From contig NZ_CP079869.1 in assembly GCF_025263265.1 (NCBI RefSeq), forward strand, positions 1,860,001-1,924,000: a stretch of DNA of 64,000 nt, in the 5' to 3' direction. Made by a program: the position numbers and the translations under genes. Each line of letters opens with the position of its first letter. Position 1 is the stretch's first letter. Origin of the DNA: Mycobacterium sp. SMC-4. Lineage in GTDB: Bacteria; Actinomycetota; Actinomycetes; Mycobacteriales; Mycobacteriaceae. This document shows, in pieces, positions 1 through 9,899 of the stretch. A model generated the notes under the pieces. The model was not told the origin of the DNA and did no database searches. It saw only the letters and a program-made list of their open reading frames with translations.

Positions 1-185
1 ACCTGTGCACGCTACCGCTGAATCTGGCCGGGCACTGCGGGATGTCGGTGCCCTCGGGCCTCAGTGATGACGACGGGCTGCCCGTCGGCCTGCAGATCAT
101 GGCGCCGGCGCTGGCCGACGACCGGCTCTACCGCGTGGGTGCCGCCTATGAAGCTGCTCGCGGTCCGCTGCCGACCGCGCTCTGA
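1..185 (+). CDS. gatA: Asp/Glu-tRNA amidotransferase subunit A, C-terminal end (partial)
   Basis: Only the last 60 codons are present; the gene begins outside the window and stops with TGA at 183-185. The visible segment carries the amidase-family C-terminal pattern, with Leu-Pro-x-Asn-x-Ala-Gly followed by Gly-Leu-Pro-Val-Gly-Leu-Gln. GatA is the glutaminase subunit of GatCAB, which converts Glu-tRNA(Gln) (and Asp-tRNA(Asn)) to the amidated form. gatB follows after pfkA, the same order as Rv3011c-Rv3010c-Rv3009c in M. tuberculosis, which strengthens the call. A generic amidase is the only alternative, and the context argues against it. Confidence 0.9.
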   Translation, partial: LCTLPLNLAGHCGMSVPSGLSDDDGLPVGLQIMAPALADDRLYRVGAAYEAARGPLPTAL

Positions 186-202
186 AAGGGGAGGATGGGC
201 AC

Positions 203-1234
203 ATGCGTATCGGAGTGCTGACCGGCGGCGGTGACTGTCCTGGCTTGAATGCGGTGATCCGGGCGGTGGTGAGAACCTGCGACGTGCGCTACGGCTCGTC
301 GGTCGTGGGCTTTCAGGACGGCTGGCGGGGCCTGCTGGAGAACCGCCGCATCCAGCTGAAGAACGACGACCGCAACGACCGGCTGCTGGCCAAGGGCGGC
401 ACCATGCTCGGCACCGCTCGGGTCAATCCTGACAAGCTGCGCGCCGGTCTGGACCAGATCAAGCAGACCCTCGAGGACAACGGCATCGATGTGTTGATCC
501 CGATCGGCGGTGAGGGCACGCTGACCGCAGCGCACTGGCTGTCGGAAGAGGATGTCCCGGTCGTCGGGGTGCCCAAAACGATCGACAACGACATCGACTG
601 CACTGATGTCACGTTCGGCCATGACACCGCGTTGACCGTGGCAACCGAGGCCATTGACCGGTTGCACAGCACCGCGGAGTCCCACCAGCGTGTGATGTTG
701 GTCGAGGTGATGGGCCGCCACGCCGGCTGGATCGCGCTCAACGCGGGGCTGGCCACGGGCGCGCACATGACGTTGATTCCCGAACAGCCGTTCGACGTCG
801 AGGAAGTCTGCCGACTGGTCAAAGAGCGCTTCGTGCGTGGAGATTCGCACTTCATCTGCGTGGTCGCCGAGGGGGCCAAACCCGCCGAGGGATCGATGCA
901 GCTGCGTCAGGGGGGTGTCGACGAGTTCGGTCACGAGCGTTTCACCGGGGTCGCGCAGCAGTTGGCGATGGAGGTGGAGAAGCGGATCAACAAGGAGGTC
1001 CGGGTGACCGTGCTGGGGCACGTGCAGCGCGGCGGTACGCCAACAGCCTACGACCGGGTGCTGGCCACCCGCTTCGGCGTCAACGCCGCTGACGCCGCGC
1101 ACGCCGGCGAGTACGGAATGATGGTGTCGCTGCGCGGGCAGGACATCGGACGGGTTCACCTGGCCGACGCCGTACGCCAGCTCAAGCTGGTGCCGCAGAG
1201 CCGCTACGACGACGCCGCCGAGTTCTTCGGCTGA
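203..1234 (+). CDS. pfkA: 6-phosphofructokinase
   Basis: This 343-residue enzyme phosphorylates fructose 6-phosphate to fructose 1,6-bisphosphate in glycolysis. It has the phosphofructokinase nucleotide loop GGDCPGLN at residues 9-16, the GGEGT motif at 102-106 and the catalytic TIDND at 126-130. The Gly at 105 corresponds to the residue associated with ATP rather than pyrophosphate use. Lys-125 replaces the Gly found in E. coli PfkA, a combination known from actinobacterial group III enzymes, so ATP dependence is inferred. The ATG is preceded by GGGGAGG. It starts 17 nt after gatA and may share its transcript. Confidence 0.95.
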   Translation: MRIGVLTGGGDCPGLNAVIRAVVRTCDVRYGSSVVGFQDGWRGLLENRRIQLKNDDRNDRLLAKGGTMLGTARVNPDKLRAGLDQIKQTLEDNGIDVLIPIGGEGTLTAAHWLSEEDVPVVGVPKTIDNDIDCTDVTFGHDTALTVATEAIDRLHSTAESHQRVMLVEVMGRHAGWIALNAGLATGAHMTLIPEQPFDVEEVCRLVKERFVRGDSHFICVVAEGAKPAEGSMQLRQGGVDEFGHERFTGVAQQLAMEVEKRINKEVRVTVLGHVQRGGTPTAYDRVLATRFGVNAADAAHAGEYGMMVSLRGQDIGRVHLADAVRQLKLVPQSRYDDAAEFFG

Positions 1235-1244
1235 GATTGCACCC

Positions 1245-1304
1245 GCGAGCAGACGCGTAGCCCCCTGAATCGCGGCCATTTCGGGGGCGTCCGCGTCTGC
1301 TCGC
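1245..1304. repeat. Palindromic intergenic element, probable terminator
   Basis: Perfect 13-bp arms, GCGAGCAGACGCG at 1245-1257 and its complement at 1292-1304, enclose a second short stem of GCCCCC (1260-1265) against GGGGGC (1283-1288). It lies 10 nt after the pfkA stop and ends 18 nt before the gatB -10 box. The folded RNA would be a long GC-rich hairpin without a U tract. I recall similar GCGAGCAGACGC palindromes as dispersed intergenic units in mycobacteria, but only one copy is in this window. Confidence 0.7.
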
Positions 1305-1334
1305 CGGACAACGGCGACCCATTAGGATCAGGGC

Positions 1335-2837
1335 ATGTCTGTCGCTACCGCTGATCTGCTGGACTACGAGGAGGTCGTCGCCGCCTTCGAGCCTGTGATG
1401 GGCATGGAGGTGCACGTCGAGCTCTCCACGGCCACCAAGATGTTCTGCGGGTGCGCCAATAGGTTCGGCGCCGAGCCCAACACCCAGGTGTGCCCGGTAT
1501 GCCTGGGACTGCCGGGTTCGTTGCCTGTGCTCAACCAGGCCGCCGTGGAGTCGGCGATCCGCATCGGACTCGCGCTGAACTGCGAGATCGCTTCGTGGTG
1601 CCGGTTCGCCCGGAAGAACTACTTCTACCCCGATCAGCCGAAGAACTACCAGATCTCCCAATACGACGAGCCGATCGCGTTCAACGGATATCTCGATGTC
1701 CCGCTGGAGGACGGCAGCACCTGGCGCGTCGAGATCGAGCGGGCACACATGGAGGAAGACACCGGCAAGCTGACGCACCTGGGCAGCGACACCGGCCGGA
1801 TCGCCGGGGCCACCACCTCACTGGCCGACTACAACCGCGCCGGTGTGCCCCTCATCGAGATCGTGACCAAACCGATCGAAGGAGCGGGTGAGCGCGCCCC
1901 GGAGATCGCCCGCGCCTACGTCACCGCGCTGCGGGATCTGTTGCGCGCGCTGGATGTTTCCGATGTCCGGATGGATCAGGGTTCTATGCGCTGCGATTCC
2001 AACGTCTCGCTGCGCCCACTCGGCCAGGCCGAGTTCGGTACCCGCACCGAGACCAAGAACGTCAACTCGCTCAAGAGTGTCGAGGTGGCGGTCCGTTACG
2101 AGATGCGCCGCCAGGCAGCCATTTTGGCCTCCGGGGGCCAGGTGCTACAGGAGACGCGACACTTCCACGAGGACGGTCACACCTCTGCCGGCCGTAGCAA
2201 GGAAGAGGCGCAGGACTACCGTTACTTCCCTGAACCCGACCTCGAGCCGGTGGCGCCCAGCCGCGAGCTCGTCGAGCGACTCCGCCAGACCATCCCCGAG
2301 CTTCCGTGGTTGGTGCGCAAGCGTATTCAGCAGGACTGGGGCATCTCAGACGAGGTGATGCGCGACCTGGTCAACATCGGAGCGCTGGACCTCATCGCCG
2401 CAACGGTCGAGCACGGCGCCACCAGTGACGCTGCGCGCGCGTGGTGGGGCAACTTCCTGGTGCAGAAGGCCAATGAGCAGGCCGTGGCGCTGTCCGACCT
2501 ACCGATCACCCCGGCCCAGGTGGCGACCGTGGTCAAGCTTGTTGACGAGGGCAAACTGTCCAACAAGCTGGCTCGTCAGGTCGTCGAGGGCGTCCTGGCC
2601 GGCGAGGGTGAGCCCGAGCAGGTGATGACCGACCGGGGCCTGGCCGTGGTGCGCGACGACTCGCTGATCCAATCCGCGGTCGACGACGCGCTGGCCGCCA
2701 ACCCCGACATCGTCGAGAAGATCCGCGGCGGCAAGGTCGCGGCTGCCGGCGCCATCGTCGGCGCAGTGATGAAGGCGACCAAGGGACAGGCTGACGCCGC
2801 GCGGGTGCGCGAACTGGTCATGGCGGCGTGCAATTAG
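1335..2837 (+). CDS. gatB: Asp/Glu-tRNA amidotransferase subunit B
   Basis: The 500-residue GatB kinase/transferase subunit activates the glutamate on mischarged tRNA(Gln) and receives ammonia from GatA. Diagnostic stretches are the N-terminal [24 protein letters not shown] near residue 95-110 and [11 protein letters not shown] near 138-148; a C-terminal tRNA-binding GatB/YqeY domain follows. The ATG at 1335 lies 6 nt after a TAGGAT -10 box (1323-1328), so it may be translated leaderless. With gatA, gltX and tRNA-Gln in the same window it belongs to the indirect Gln-tRNA route. Confidence 0.96.
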   Translation: MSVATADLLDYEEVVAAFEPVMGMEVHVELSTATKMFCGCANRFGAEPNTQVCPVCLGLPGSLPVLNQAAVESAIRIGLALNCEIASWCRFARKNYFYPDQPKNYQISQYDEPIAFNGYLDVPLEDGSTWRVEIERAHMEEDTGKLTHLGSDTGRIAGATTSLADYNRAGVPLIEIVTKPIEGAGERAPEIARAYVTALRDLLRALDVSDVRMDQGSMRCDSNVSLRPLGQAEFGTRTETKNVNSLKSVEVAVRYEMRRQAAILASGGQVLQETRHFHEDGHTSAGRSKEEAQDYRYFPEPDLEPVAPSRELVERLRQTIPELPWLVRKRIQQDWGISDEVMRDLVNIGALDLIAATVEHGATSDAARAWWGNFLVQKANEQAVALSDLPITPAQVATVVKLVDEGKLSNKLARQVVEGVLAGEGEPEQVMTDRGLAVVRDDSLIQSAVDDALAANPDIVEKIRGGKVAAAGAIVGAVMKATKGQADAARVRELVMAACN

Positions 2838-2879
2838 CCGTTGACGGGGCAACAGCTACCGGCCGGACCCACGATCACG

Positions 2880-3995
2880 TCAGGTCAACTCGTCGCGGGT
2901 GCGCGGGAAGCCGCCTTGCGGGAACAGCGGGAAAACCACGTCATCGAGACTCTCGGCGTCCCCGGCGGTCTTGTTGATGGTGGCGCCCCAGACATTGCCG
3001 TCCGGTGAAACCTGCAGCGCCCATGCATGACCGCGCAGGTCCTGTCGGACCACCTCGGGCTCGCCGGTGACCGCGCCGGTGTCGGCGGCCAACCGCACCG
3101 CGACCGTCTGTTTGGTGTCGACCAGGTTCACCAACACGGTGCCGTCCAGCGCCGCACATCCGGCCACGCCGGGACGATCCGGCCACGTCCACACCGTCGA
3201 GACTTCCGAATCCTTGGTGATGCGCTGCAGGCGGTCTGCCGTCGGGGTGCGGTCGGTGACATAGAGAGAGTCGTCGGACGGGTCCTTGCATATCCCGCCA
3301 CCGGCACCCAGACCCGACAGCGCCGTGGTGGTGGGCGCCTGGTTGACCGTCGTCGGCTGCTCGATGCGCAGCAGCTTGCCGGCCATCGAATTCGGATCGG
3401 CTGCCAGACCCGGGTCCCCGGCGTCGCCGGTCTGCACCAGCAAGGTGGTGCGGCTGGTGAAGATCAGCGAGCCGGCATTGCCGGTCGCACCCTTCGGGAT
3501 TCCGGTCAGGATCGGCTTGGGGACGTCGCCGTCGGCGATCCGGATAACCTGGTTGTCGGTCGGAGTGCTGACGTAGGCGTACATCAGCCGGTCCTGGGCG
3601 TAGGTCGGCGACAACACGATGTCCATCAGCCCACTGTCGGGGCCACCGTCGACCGGGATGACGGTCTTGACCTTCGGCTCGGCGCGCACCGAGATCTCCT
3701 TGACCGCGCCGGTGGTGCGTTCGGCCACCAGGGCCGACTTGCTGTCCGGCAGCATGATCAGCCCGCTGGTGCTCTCCAGACAACCCTGCATGACGCCCGG
3801 GGCCGGACACTCCTTCGGGAAGGGCACGGCGGGCAGCGGCGGCGGTGGTGGCGGCGTCGAGGTCGGGCCCGGGGCCAACTTGGGCTGGGTGGTGAACGGC
3901 TGCGACTGCGCGGAATCAAAGCGTGCACATCCCACGGTGAGCACGGCGGCACTCAGCACAACGACGAATGCCCGCAACGGCCGGCGCTGACTCAT
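2880..3995 (-). CDS. lppZ: Lipoprotein LppZ, sorbosone dehydrogenase-like beta-propeller
   Basis: The 371-residue product begins MSQRRPLRAF and has a signal peptide ending in a lipobox, Leu-Thr-Val-Gly-Cys (residues 19-23), followed by a Pro/Thr-rich linker. The rest resembles the soluble glucose/sorbosone dehydrogenase beta-propeller family, with repeated short motifs such as GxAGSL and a final VSPDGNVWGATI blade. It is probably anchored on the outer face of the membrane. Position and orientation match M. tuberculosis lppZ (Rv3006). The start at 3995 is preferred over upstream codons because it places the signal peptide at the N terminus. Enzymatic activity is unknown. Confidence 0.85.
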   Translation of the reverse strand: MSQRRPLRAFVVVLSAAVLTVGCARFDSAQSQPFTTQPKLAPGPTSTPPPPPPLPAVPFPKECPAPGVMQGCLESTSGLIMLPDSKSALVAERTTGAVKEISVRAEPKVKTVIPVDGGPDSGLMDIVLSPTYAQDRLMYAYVSTPTDNQVIRIADGDVPKPILTGIPKGATGNAGSLIFTSRTTLLVQTGDAGDPGLAADPNSMAGKLLRIEQPTTVNQAPTTTALSGLGAGGGICKDPSDDSLYVTDRTPTADRLQRITKDSEVSTVWTWPDRPGVAGCAALDGTVLVNLVDTKQTVAVRLAADTGAVTGEPEVVRQDLRGHAWALQVSPDGNVWGATINKTAGDAESLDDVVFPLFPQGGFPRTRDELT

Positions 3996-4141
3996 GCAGG
4001 CCAGATTACGGATCGCCGAGCACTGCCCGCCACGCGCGCCTCGGCGACCTGCCCGCGACCTGCAATGCAACCGGAAAACACGTGCTCAACGCGCCGGGTC
4101 AATTCCCGGCCGCGGGTCCAGTAGCCCTTACCCTGGCTCTT

Positions 4142-4972
4142 GTGACCAGTCCCCATGAATCCGGACTCTGGCAGCGGCCCGACGACTCCAGCGGTCGTCC
4201 CGCGTCGGCCCGCCTGGTCGACCCCGAAGACGATCTCGCCTCGCCGCACTACGGCGGCGACCTGGAGACCACCGCGATTCCGCGCTACGACGTGGGCAAA
4301 CCGGCCGGTGTCGCGCCGTTCAGCCTGAGCAACGATCCCGGCCCGCTGCCGTACGTGCAGCCAGGGGCGGGCCTGGCCGCCGGCGCCTACGGCACCCCGG
4401 CGGCCCCCGCCGAGGTGGCGGTCGACGAGTCCCGCCGCGACGGTGATCGCCGAGGCACCCAGAACCTCGGCCTGCTGCTGCTGCGCGTCGCGGTCGGGGC
4501 GTTGCTGATCGTCCACGGTCTGCAGAAGATGTTCGGCTGGTGGGGCGGTGAGGGCCTGGCCGGTTTCCGGGAGTATCTGACCGATATCGGCTTCCGGCAC
4601 GCCGACATTCTCAGCTACGTCGCCGCGGGCGGACAGATCGCCGCGGGCATCCTGCTGATCCTTGGCGTGTTCACCCCCGTCGTCGCCGCCGGGGCGCTGG
4701 CCTACCTGGTGACGGCGATCCTCGCCGAGGTCATGGATGCGCGCAGCGAGGCACGGCTCTCGGCGTTCCTGGCCGACGGACACGGGTATGAGGTCGTGTT
4801 GCTGCTGGTGGTCGCTGCGCTGGTGCTGATCGGTCCCGGCCGCTACAGCCTGGACCGCAGCCGCGGTTGGGCGCGACGTCCGTTCATCGGTTCCTTCGCC
4901 GCGCTGGTGCTCGGAGTTGCCGCCGGCATTGCGATCTGGATCCTCCTCAACGGAGCCAACCCATTGGGTTGA
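4142..4972 (+). CDS. DoxX family membrane protein
   Basis: The 276-residue protein has a hydrophilic N-terminal region of about 105 residues and then a DoxX domain. It has four to five hydrophobic segments (roughly 110-128, 153-177, 180-198, 220-236 and 250-272) and the motif GLQKMFGWWGG after the first. The M. tuberculosis homologue Rv3005c is reported to work with SodA and SseA in a membrane-associated oxidoreductase complex, so a redox-defence role is inferred. The GTG at 4142 lies 7 nt after TACCCT (4129-4134), typical of a leaderless start. It is divergent from lppZ across 146 bp. Confidence 0.85.
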   Translation: MTSPHESGLWQRPDDSSGRPASARLVDPEDDLASPHYGGDLETTAIPRYDVGKPAGVAPFSLSNDPGPLPYVQPGAGLAAGAYGTPAAPAEVAVDESRRDGDRRGTQNLGLLLLRVAVGALLIVHGLQKMFGWWGGEGLAGFREYLTDIGFRHADILSYVAAGGQIAAGILLILGVFTPVVAAGALAYLVTAILAEVMDARSEARLSAFLADGHGYEVVLLLVVAALVLIGPGRYSLDRSRGWARRPFIGSFAALVLGVAAGIAIWILLNGANPLG

Positions 4973-4975
4973 GCG

Positions 4976-5365
4976 CTACTCGTAGGGGTTGGGCACCCGG
5001 CCGCCGGACACGGCAGTCAGCGACGGCAGCGTGTTGAACGTCACCGCCGGCAACATCACCTCCGAGCCGTCGTGGCGACGCGCCATCGCCCACATTCTCC
5101 TGCCGAACCGCAACCCGTCGATGTCGTCCCAGCGAATCGTCTGACTGCCCGTCAACGTCCGCGCCGTAACGGTCTCGCGGTCCGCGGTGGTCCGGTACCG
5201 CGCGATCGCCACCGACAGCCCCGCCGGTATCAGCAGGAGCAGCGCGGCCCACGGCGGGCTGGCCAGCACCACCGAAAATAGGGCGAACGCCAGCAACAGC
5301 ACCGCCAGATGGGCCATCGGGGAGATCTTGATGACGATGGGCGCCTCCATCGACGGTTCTGCCAT
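4976..5365 (-). CDS. cfp6: PH-domain membrane protein, CFP6-like
   Basis: This 129-residue protein has two adjacent hydrophobic segments (about residues 17-52). A C-terminal bacterial PH-like domain follows, with the pattern TIRWDDIDGLRFGRR and MLPAVTFNTLPSL. It matches low-molecular-weight antigen CFP6 (Rv3004) in length, sequence character and position next to doxX and ilvB. The molecular role is not known. The stop is 4 nt from the doxX stop, so the two genes are convergent. A second in-frame Met at residue 6 is an alternative start. Confidence 0.82.
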   Translation of the reverse strand: MAEPSMEAPIVIKISPMAHLAVLLLAFALFSVVLASPPWAALLLLIPAGLSVAIARYRTTADRETVTARTLTGSQTIRWDDIDGLRFGRRMWAMARRHDGSEVMLPAVTFNTLPSLTAVSGGRVPNPYE

Positions 5366-5425
5366 GAGGCCATCATCGCACCGGCCCGACCGGGGCTCGG
5401 CGCGGTGCTGACCCGGCAGGCAGAT

Positions 5426-5455
5426 TTGACCGCGGGCCAGGTCGGCGGCTACCGT
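5426..5455 (+). promoter_or_regulatory. Sigma-A-type promoter of the ilvB leader
   Basis: A TTGACC -35 (5426-5431) and TACCGT -10 (5450-5455) are separated by 18 bp. The predicted start point falls at about 5462-5464, on the first ATG of the leader peptide. This would make the leader mRNA leaderless. Confidence 0.7.
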
Positions 5456-5463
5456 CGTCTGCT

Positions 5464-5535
5464 ATGCAGACCCCCGGCATGCTCGTAGTAATTGGGTTGC
5501 GCGTTGATTCCGCGCTAGCCCCAGCTAGGGCATAG
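5464..5535 (+). CDS. ilvB leader peptide
   Basis: This is a 23-codon open frame with in-frame ATGs at 5464 and 5479 and a TAG stop at 5533-5535. From the second ATG it reads Met-Leu-Val-Val-Ile-Gly-Leu-Arg-Val; seven of the 23 residues are branched-chain. The codons used (GTA GTA ATT, TTG, CTA) are rare for this GC-rich genome, which suits ribosome stalling. It lies just downstream of a good promoter and just upstream of an antiterminator/terminator pair ahead of ilvB. Actinobacterial ilvB leader peptides have been predicted comparatively, so the type is known. Confidence 0.75.
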   Translation: MQTPGMLVVIGLRVDSALAPARA

Positions 5536-5559
5536 CACAACCGGATCGACGCGCAACCC
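5494..5559 (+). promoter_or_regulatory. Attenuator antiterminator stem of the ilvB leader
   Basis: Bases 5494-5510, inside the leader reading frame, pair with 5543-5559 in about 17 consecutive pairs, ten of them GGGTTGCGCG/CGCGCAACCC. The right arm overlaps the left arm of the following terminator at 5555-5559, so the two folds exclude each other. A ribosome held at the first Leu/Val codons would leave this stem free, whereas one moving to the stop codon would break it. The direction of control is inferred. Confidence 0.65.
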
Positions 5560-5591
5560 TCGTACAGCCGCTGGGCTGACGGGGGTTTTTT
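5555..5591 (+). terminator. Intrinsic terminator of the ilvB attenuator
   Basis: The left arm (5555-5569) pairs with 5574-5587 around a GCTG loop, with one bulged A and one G-U pair. It is followed at once by six T residues (5586-5591). It sits 66 nt before ilvB and overlaps the antiterminator stem, the classical attenuation arrangement. Confidence 0.75.
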
Positions 5592-5656
5592 GTTGCCCAG
5601 CACCGTCAGGATTCGCACGAGCAGGCCACACCGGCCAGAAGGATCAAGAGGACATC

Positions 5657-7540
5657 GTGAGCGCACCCACGACACGACCCCCCGAACAGTCGGCGACCCC
5701 GGCCAACGGGACCCAGACACCGGGCACCCACAAGGTGAATGCCGATATCGGCTCCGGTTCTGCAGGGCAGCCCAGAAAGGTTGCCCCGCAACAACTCACC
5801 GGCGCACAGGCGGTGGTGAGGTCTTTGGAGGAACTCGACGTCGACGTCATCTTCGGCATCCCCGGCGGCGCCGTCCTCCCGGTCTACGACCCGCTGTTCG
5901 ACTCGCAGAAGGTGCGGCACGTGCTGGTCCGCCACGAACAGGGTGGCGGACACGCGGCCAGCGGTTACGCCCACGCCACCGGCCGGGTGGGGGTGTGTAT
6001 GGCCACCTCGGGTCCGGGTGCGACCAACCTGGTCACGCCGCTGGCCGACGCCTACATGGATTCCATCCCGGTGGTCGCGATCACCGGCCAGGTCGGCCGC
6101 GGGCTGATCGGCACCGACGCGTTTCAGGAGGCCGACATCTCCGGCATCACGATGCCGATCACCAAGCACAACTTCCTGGTCCGTGACGGTGACGACATCG
6201 CTCGTGTGATCGCCGAGGCGTTCCACATCGCCGCCAGCGGGCGTCCCGGGCCGGTGCTGGTCGACATCCCCAAGGACGTGCTGCAGGGGGAGTGCACCTT
6301 CAGCTGGCCTCCGCAGTTCGAGCTGCCCGGGTACAAGCCCAACACCAAGCCGCACAACCGGCAGGTGCGAGAAGCGGCCAAGCTCATCGCCGCGGCCCGC
6401 AAGCCGGTGCTCTATGTGGGCGGCGGCGTGATCCGCGGCGAGGCCTCCGAGCAGTTGCTCGACCTGGCCGAGCTGACCGGAATCCCGGTGGTCACCACGC
6501 TGATGGCGCGCGGCGCTTTCCCCGACAGTCATCCGCAGAATCTGGGGATGCCCGGGATGCACGGCACCGTCTCGGCGGTGGCCGCACTGCAGCGCAGCGA
6601 TCTGCTGATCGCGCTGGGCACCCGCTTCGACGACCGCGTCACCGGCAAGCTGGATTCGTTCGCTCCCGATGCCAAGGTCATCCACGCCGACATCGACCCC
6701 GCGGAGATCGGCAAGAACCGGCACGCCGACGTGCCGATCGTCGGTGACGTCAAGGCGGTGATCGCTGACCTGATCGAGGCCCTCCGCAGGGACGACGCGC
6801 TGGGCTCGATCCAGATCGATGCCTGGTGGGAGTACTTGCGCGGACTGCAGACCACCTACCCGCTGAGCTACGGGCCGCAGAGCGACGGCAGCCTGTCCCC
6901 GGAGTACGTCATCGAGACGCTGGGCAAGATGGCCGGCTCGGACGCGATCTACGTCGCCGGCGTGGGCCAGCACCAGATGTGGGCAGCGCAGTTCATCTCC
7001 TACGAGAAGCCCAAGACGTGGCTGAACTCGGGCGGTCTGGGCACCATGGGTTACGCCGTTCCGGCGGCCATGGGCGCCAAGATGGGCTGCCCCGACAGCG
7101 AGGTGTGGGCCATCGACGGCGACGGCTGCTTCCAGATGACCAACCAGGAACTGGCCACCTGTGCGATCGAGGGTGTGCCGATCAAGGTCGCGCTGATCAA
7201 CAACGGCAACCTCGGCATGGTGCGCCAATGGCAGACCCTGTTCTACGAGGAGCGCTACAGCCAGACCGATCTGGCCACCCACAGCCGCCGCATCCCGGAC
7301 TTCGTCAAGTTGGCCGAGGCTCTCGGCTGTGTCGGTTTGCGCTGTGAACGCGCCGAGGACGTGGCCGACGTCATCGCCGAGGCCCGGGCGATCAATGACC
7401 GGCCGGTGGTGGTGGAGTTCATCGTGGGAGCCGATGCCCAGGTGTGGCCTATGGTTGCGGCCGGCACCAGCAACGACGAGATTCAAGCGGCACGGGGTAT
7501 TCGGCCGCTGTTCGACGACCCGGAAGAGGGCCACGCGTGA
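5657..7540 (+). CDS. ilvB: Acetolactate synthase large subunit
   Basis: The 627-residue thiamine-diphosphate enzyme condenses pyruvate with pyruvate or 2-ketobutyrate, the first common step to valine, leucine and isoleucine. The catalytic Glu is Glu-94 in [10 protein letters not shown]. The ThDP/Mg motif runs from Gly-Asp-Gly at 488-490 to the Asn-Asn about 27 residues later. The first 45 residues are a low-complexity extension, as in mycobacterial IlvB1. The start is GTG after GAGGAC. It heads ilvB-ilvN-ilvC behind a leader attenuator, and its TGA overlaps the first of three downstream minicistrons. Confidence 0.96.
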   Translation: MSAPTTRPPEQSATPANGTQTPGTHKVNADIGSGSAGQPRKVAPQQLTGAQAVVRSLEELDVDVIFGIPGGAVLPVYDPLFDSQKVRHVLVRHEQGGGHAASGYAHATGRVGVCMATSGPGATNLVTPLADAYMDSIPVVAITGQVGRGLIGTDAFQEADISGITMPITKHNFLVRDGDDIARVIAEAFHIAASGRPGPVLVDIPKDVLQGECTFSWPPQFELPGYKPNTKPHNRQVREAAKLIAAARKPVLYVGGGVIRGEASEQLLDLAELTGIPVVTTLMARGAFPDSHPQNLGMPGMHGTVSAVAALQRSDLLIALGTRFDDRVTGKLDSFAPDAKVIHADIDPAEIGKNRHADVPIVGDVKAVIADLIEALRRDDALGSIQIDAWWEYLRGLQTTYPLSYGPQSDGSLSPEYVIETLGKMAGSDAIYVAGVGQHQMWAAQFISYEKPKTWLNSGGLGTMGYAVPAAMGAKMGCPDSEVWAIDGDGCFQMTNQELATCAIEGVPIKVALINNGNLGMVRQWQTLFYEERYSQTDLATHSRRIPDFVKLAEALGCVGLRCERAEDVADVIAEARAINDRPVVVEFIVGADAQVWPMVAAGTSNDEIQAARGIRPLFDDPEEGHA

Positions 7541-7635
7541 TGAGCGCTTGCGCGAAGAACGGAGAACTGTGATGAGCGCTTGCGCGAAGAACGGAGAACT
7601 GTGATGAGCGCTTGCGCGAAGAACGGAGAACTGTA
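7540..7635 (+). repeat. Three 32-bp tandem repeats encoding coupled minicistrons
   Basis: Three identical 32-bp units fill the whole ilvB-ilvN gap. Each encodes ATG-to-stop [10 protein letters not shown] (at 7540-7572, 7572-7604 and 7604-7636). Each stop overlaps the next start in TGATG, and the last overlaps the ilvN start in TAATG. The ilvB stop overlaps the first ATG in the same way. Each unit also carries a GGAGAA sequence about 9 nt before the next start, so each could act as a re-initiation cassette. The layout recalls the MIRU class of mycobacterial interspersed units, but I do not claim sequence identity. Confidence 0.9.
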
Positions 7636-9227
<1,592 letters not shown>

Positions 9228-9269
9228 CCTTCCGCGGCCGAGACGGCCTCGTCGGTATCCTCGGTGTTC

Positions 9270-9896
9270 ATGACGGGCCCTCCGACACCGGCGGACGCGC
9301 TGCTGGCCCGAGCCGGTGGGGTGCGCGGTTTGATCTACAGCGCGCTGCCGGTGCTGCTGTTCGCATCGGCCAACGCGCTGGCCGGGTTGACTGCGGCGCT
9401 GGTGGCGGCCACGGGAGCCGGTCTGGTGGTGCTGACCTGGCAGCTGTGGCGCCGCGAGTCGATCCGGCCGGCCCTGTGGGGGTTTGCCGGCGTCGCGGTC
9501 GGTGTGGTGTTTGCGTTGGTCACCGGCCGTGCCAAGGATTTCTACCTGCCCGGCATCTGGATGTATCTGGGCATGGCCGTGCTGTTCACCTCTTCGGTTC
9601 TGGTGGGGCGGCCGCTGGTGGGTGTGGTGTGGGCGTGGATGACCGGTCGCGACGACAGCTGGCGGCGGGTGCGTCGCGTCCGGCGGGCTTTCGCATTGGT
9701 CACCCTGGCCATGGCAGCGGTGTCGGCCAGCCGCTTCGGCGTGCAGTACCACCTGTATGACACCGATCAGGAAGGACTGTTGGCGCTGGCACGGGTGGCG
9801 ATGGGCTGGCCGGTATTCCTGGTCACCTCGACGCTGATCTATTTCGCGATCCGCACGGCGATGCGCACGCTGCCGCCCAAGGCGAAATCCGCTTGA
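9270..9896 (+). CDS. DUF3159-family membrane protein
   Basis: This 208-residue, strongly hydrophobic protein has about five or six predicted membrane segments. It contains the pattern KDFYLPGIW and a basic loop DDSWRRVRRVRR. It resembles the DUF3159 family, and the position after ilvC corresponds to Rv3000 in M. tuberculosis. Function is unknown. The ATG at 9270 is preferred over GTG at 9264 because it lies 8 nt after TATCCT (9256-9261), consistent with a leaderless start. Confidence 0.75.
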   Translation: MTGPPTPADALLARAGGVRGLIYSALPVLLFASANALAGLTAALVAATGAGLVVLTWQLWRRESIRPALWGFAGVAVGVVFALVTGRAKDFYLPGIWMYLGMAVLFTSSVLVGRPLVGVVWAWMTGRDDSWRRVRRVRRAFALVTLAMAAVSASRFGVQYHLYDTDQEGLLALARVAMGWPVFLVTSTLIYFAIRTAMRTLPPKAKSA

Positions 9897-9899
9897 CCG

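Noticed and set aside
7540..7635. Short direct repeats as a CRISPR or phage attachment site
   Set aside because: There are no spacers, integrase or cas genes; units are exactly joined and translatable with start/stop overlaps.
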